From Pigmentibacter ruber (GTDB lineage Bacteria > Bdellovibrionota_B > Oligoflexia > Silvanigrellales > Silvanigrellaceae): a stretch of 64,000 nt of DNA. The stretch lies in contig NZ_WSSC01000002.1 in assembly GCF_009792895.1 (NCBI RefSeq), forward strand, positions 527,630-591,629, given 5' to 3'. The notes under the pieces were generated by a model. The model made no database searches, had not been told where the DNA came from, and worked only from the letters and a program-made list of their open reading frames with translations. Shown one piece after another: positions 63,804 to 64,000 of this stretch. The translations under genes were made by a program, and so were the position numbers. Position 1 is the stretch's first letter, and each line of letters opens with the position of its first letter.

Positions 63804-64000
<197 letters not shown>

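Overview
The window is a low-GC (visibly about 30%) bacterial chromosome segment with no plasmid, phage or insertion-sequence signature. It ends inside a 16S rRNA gene whose first ~200 nt read as a Gram-negative bacterial 16S. A Gram-negative, flagellated, cell-envelope-rich lifestyle is shown by lipoproteins, a CpoB/YbgF-like protein, a type VI secretion system (T6SS), flagellin, SecA and IHF-alpha. The combination (very AT-rich, Bdellovibrio-like 16S start, VKOR-DsbA fusion, flagellin) suggests Bdellovibrionota, perhaps the Silvanigrella group. That placement is inference; the full 16S would settle it.

Layout. 1-3722: end of deoC, a VKOR-DsbA fusion, a TonB-like fragment and a large unknown lipoprotein. 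3868-4215: a HIT protein. 4287-23945: a T6SS locus in several units: an SBP-tssJ pair (minus); tssL-tssM-tssA-PAAR-like (plus); tssB-tssC-hcp-tssF-tssG-vgrG-MORN protein (minus); tssK-tssE (plus); and a 685-aa protein (minus) with a YopT-like Cys/His/Asp pattern followed by ankyrin repeats, the best effector candidate. No clpV/tssH is present. 23964-31091: a His/Lys/Asp-repeat membrane protein, an AarF/UbiB kinase, rhodanese, a CheY-like protein without its phospho-acceptor Asp, YifB/ComM and a GAF protein. 31138-42621: SecA, a small coiled-coil protein, a two-gene ABC transporter, a lytic transglycosylase with a leucyl aminopeptidase, an isolated kinase H-box protein, a GC-rich structured-RNA candidate, a CpoB-like protein, a prenyl synthase, ribosomal protein L33 and a second amino-acid-type binding protein. 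42700-45073: a TetR/NTF2-like divergent pair around a perfect 60-bp palindrome, and a secreted-protein gene split by an in-frame TAG. 45082-54439: a PAS histidine kinase, Lon, a PanP-like decarboxylase, HU, IHF-alpha, TrpS, pyruvate kinase and XseB. 54460-60896: XseA with an extra N-terminal domain, a pair of unknown membrane proteins (one like an inactive LtaS/EptA-type sulfatase-fold protein) and NamZ. 61172-64000: flagellin, an aminotransferase, the rRNA leader and the 16S start.

Working together: the T6SS genes supply membrane complex, baseplate, sheath, tube and spike, and two divergent T6SS promoter regions share a TTTA[C/T]TCAGTAAA element that could coordinate them. The most notable unexplained items are the ankyrin/cysteine-protease-like protein, the GC-rich RNA candidate near 39060-39280, the giant palindrome at 43331-43390 and the pseudo-sulfatase gene pair.
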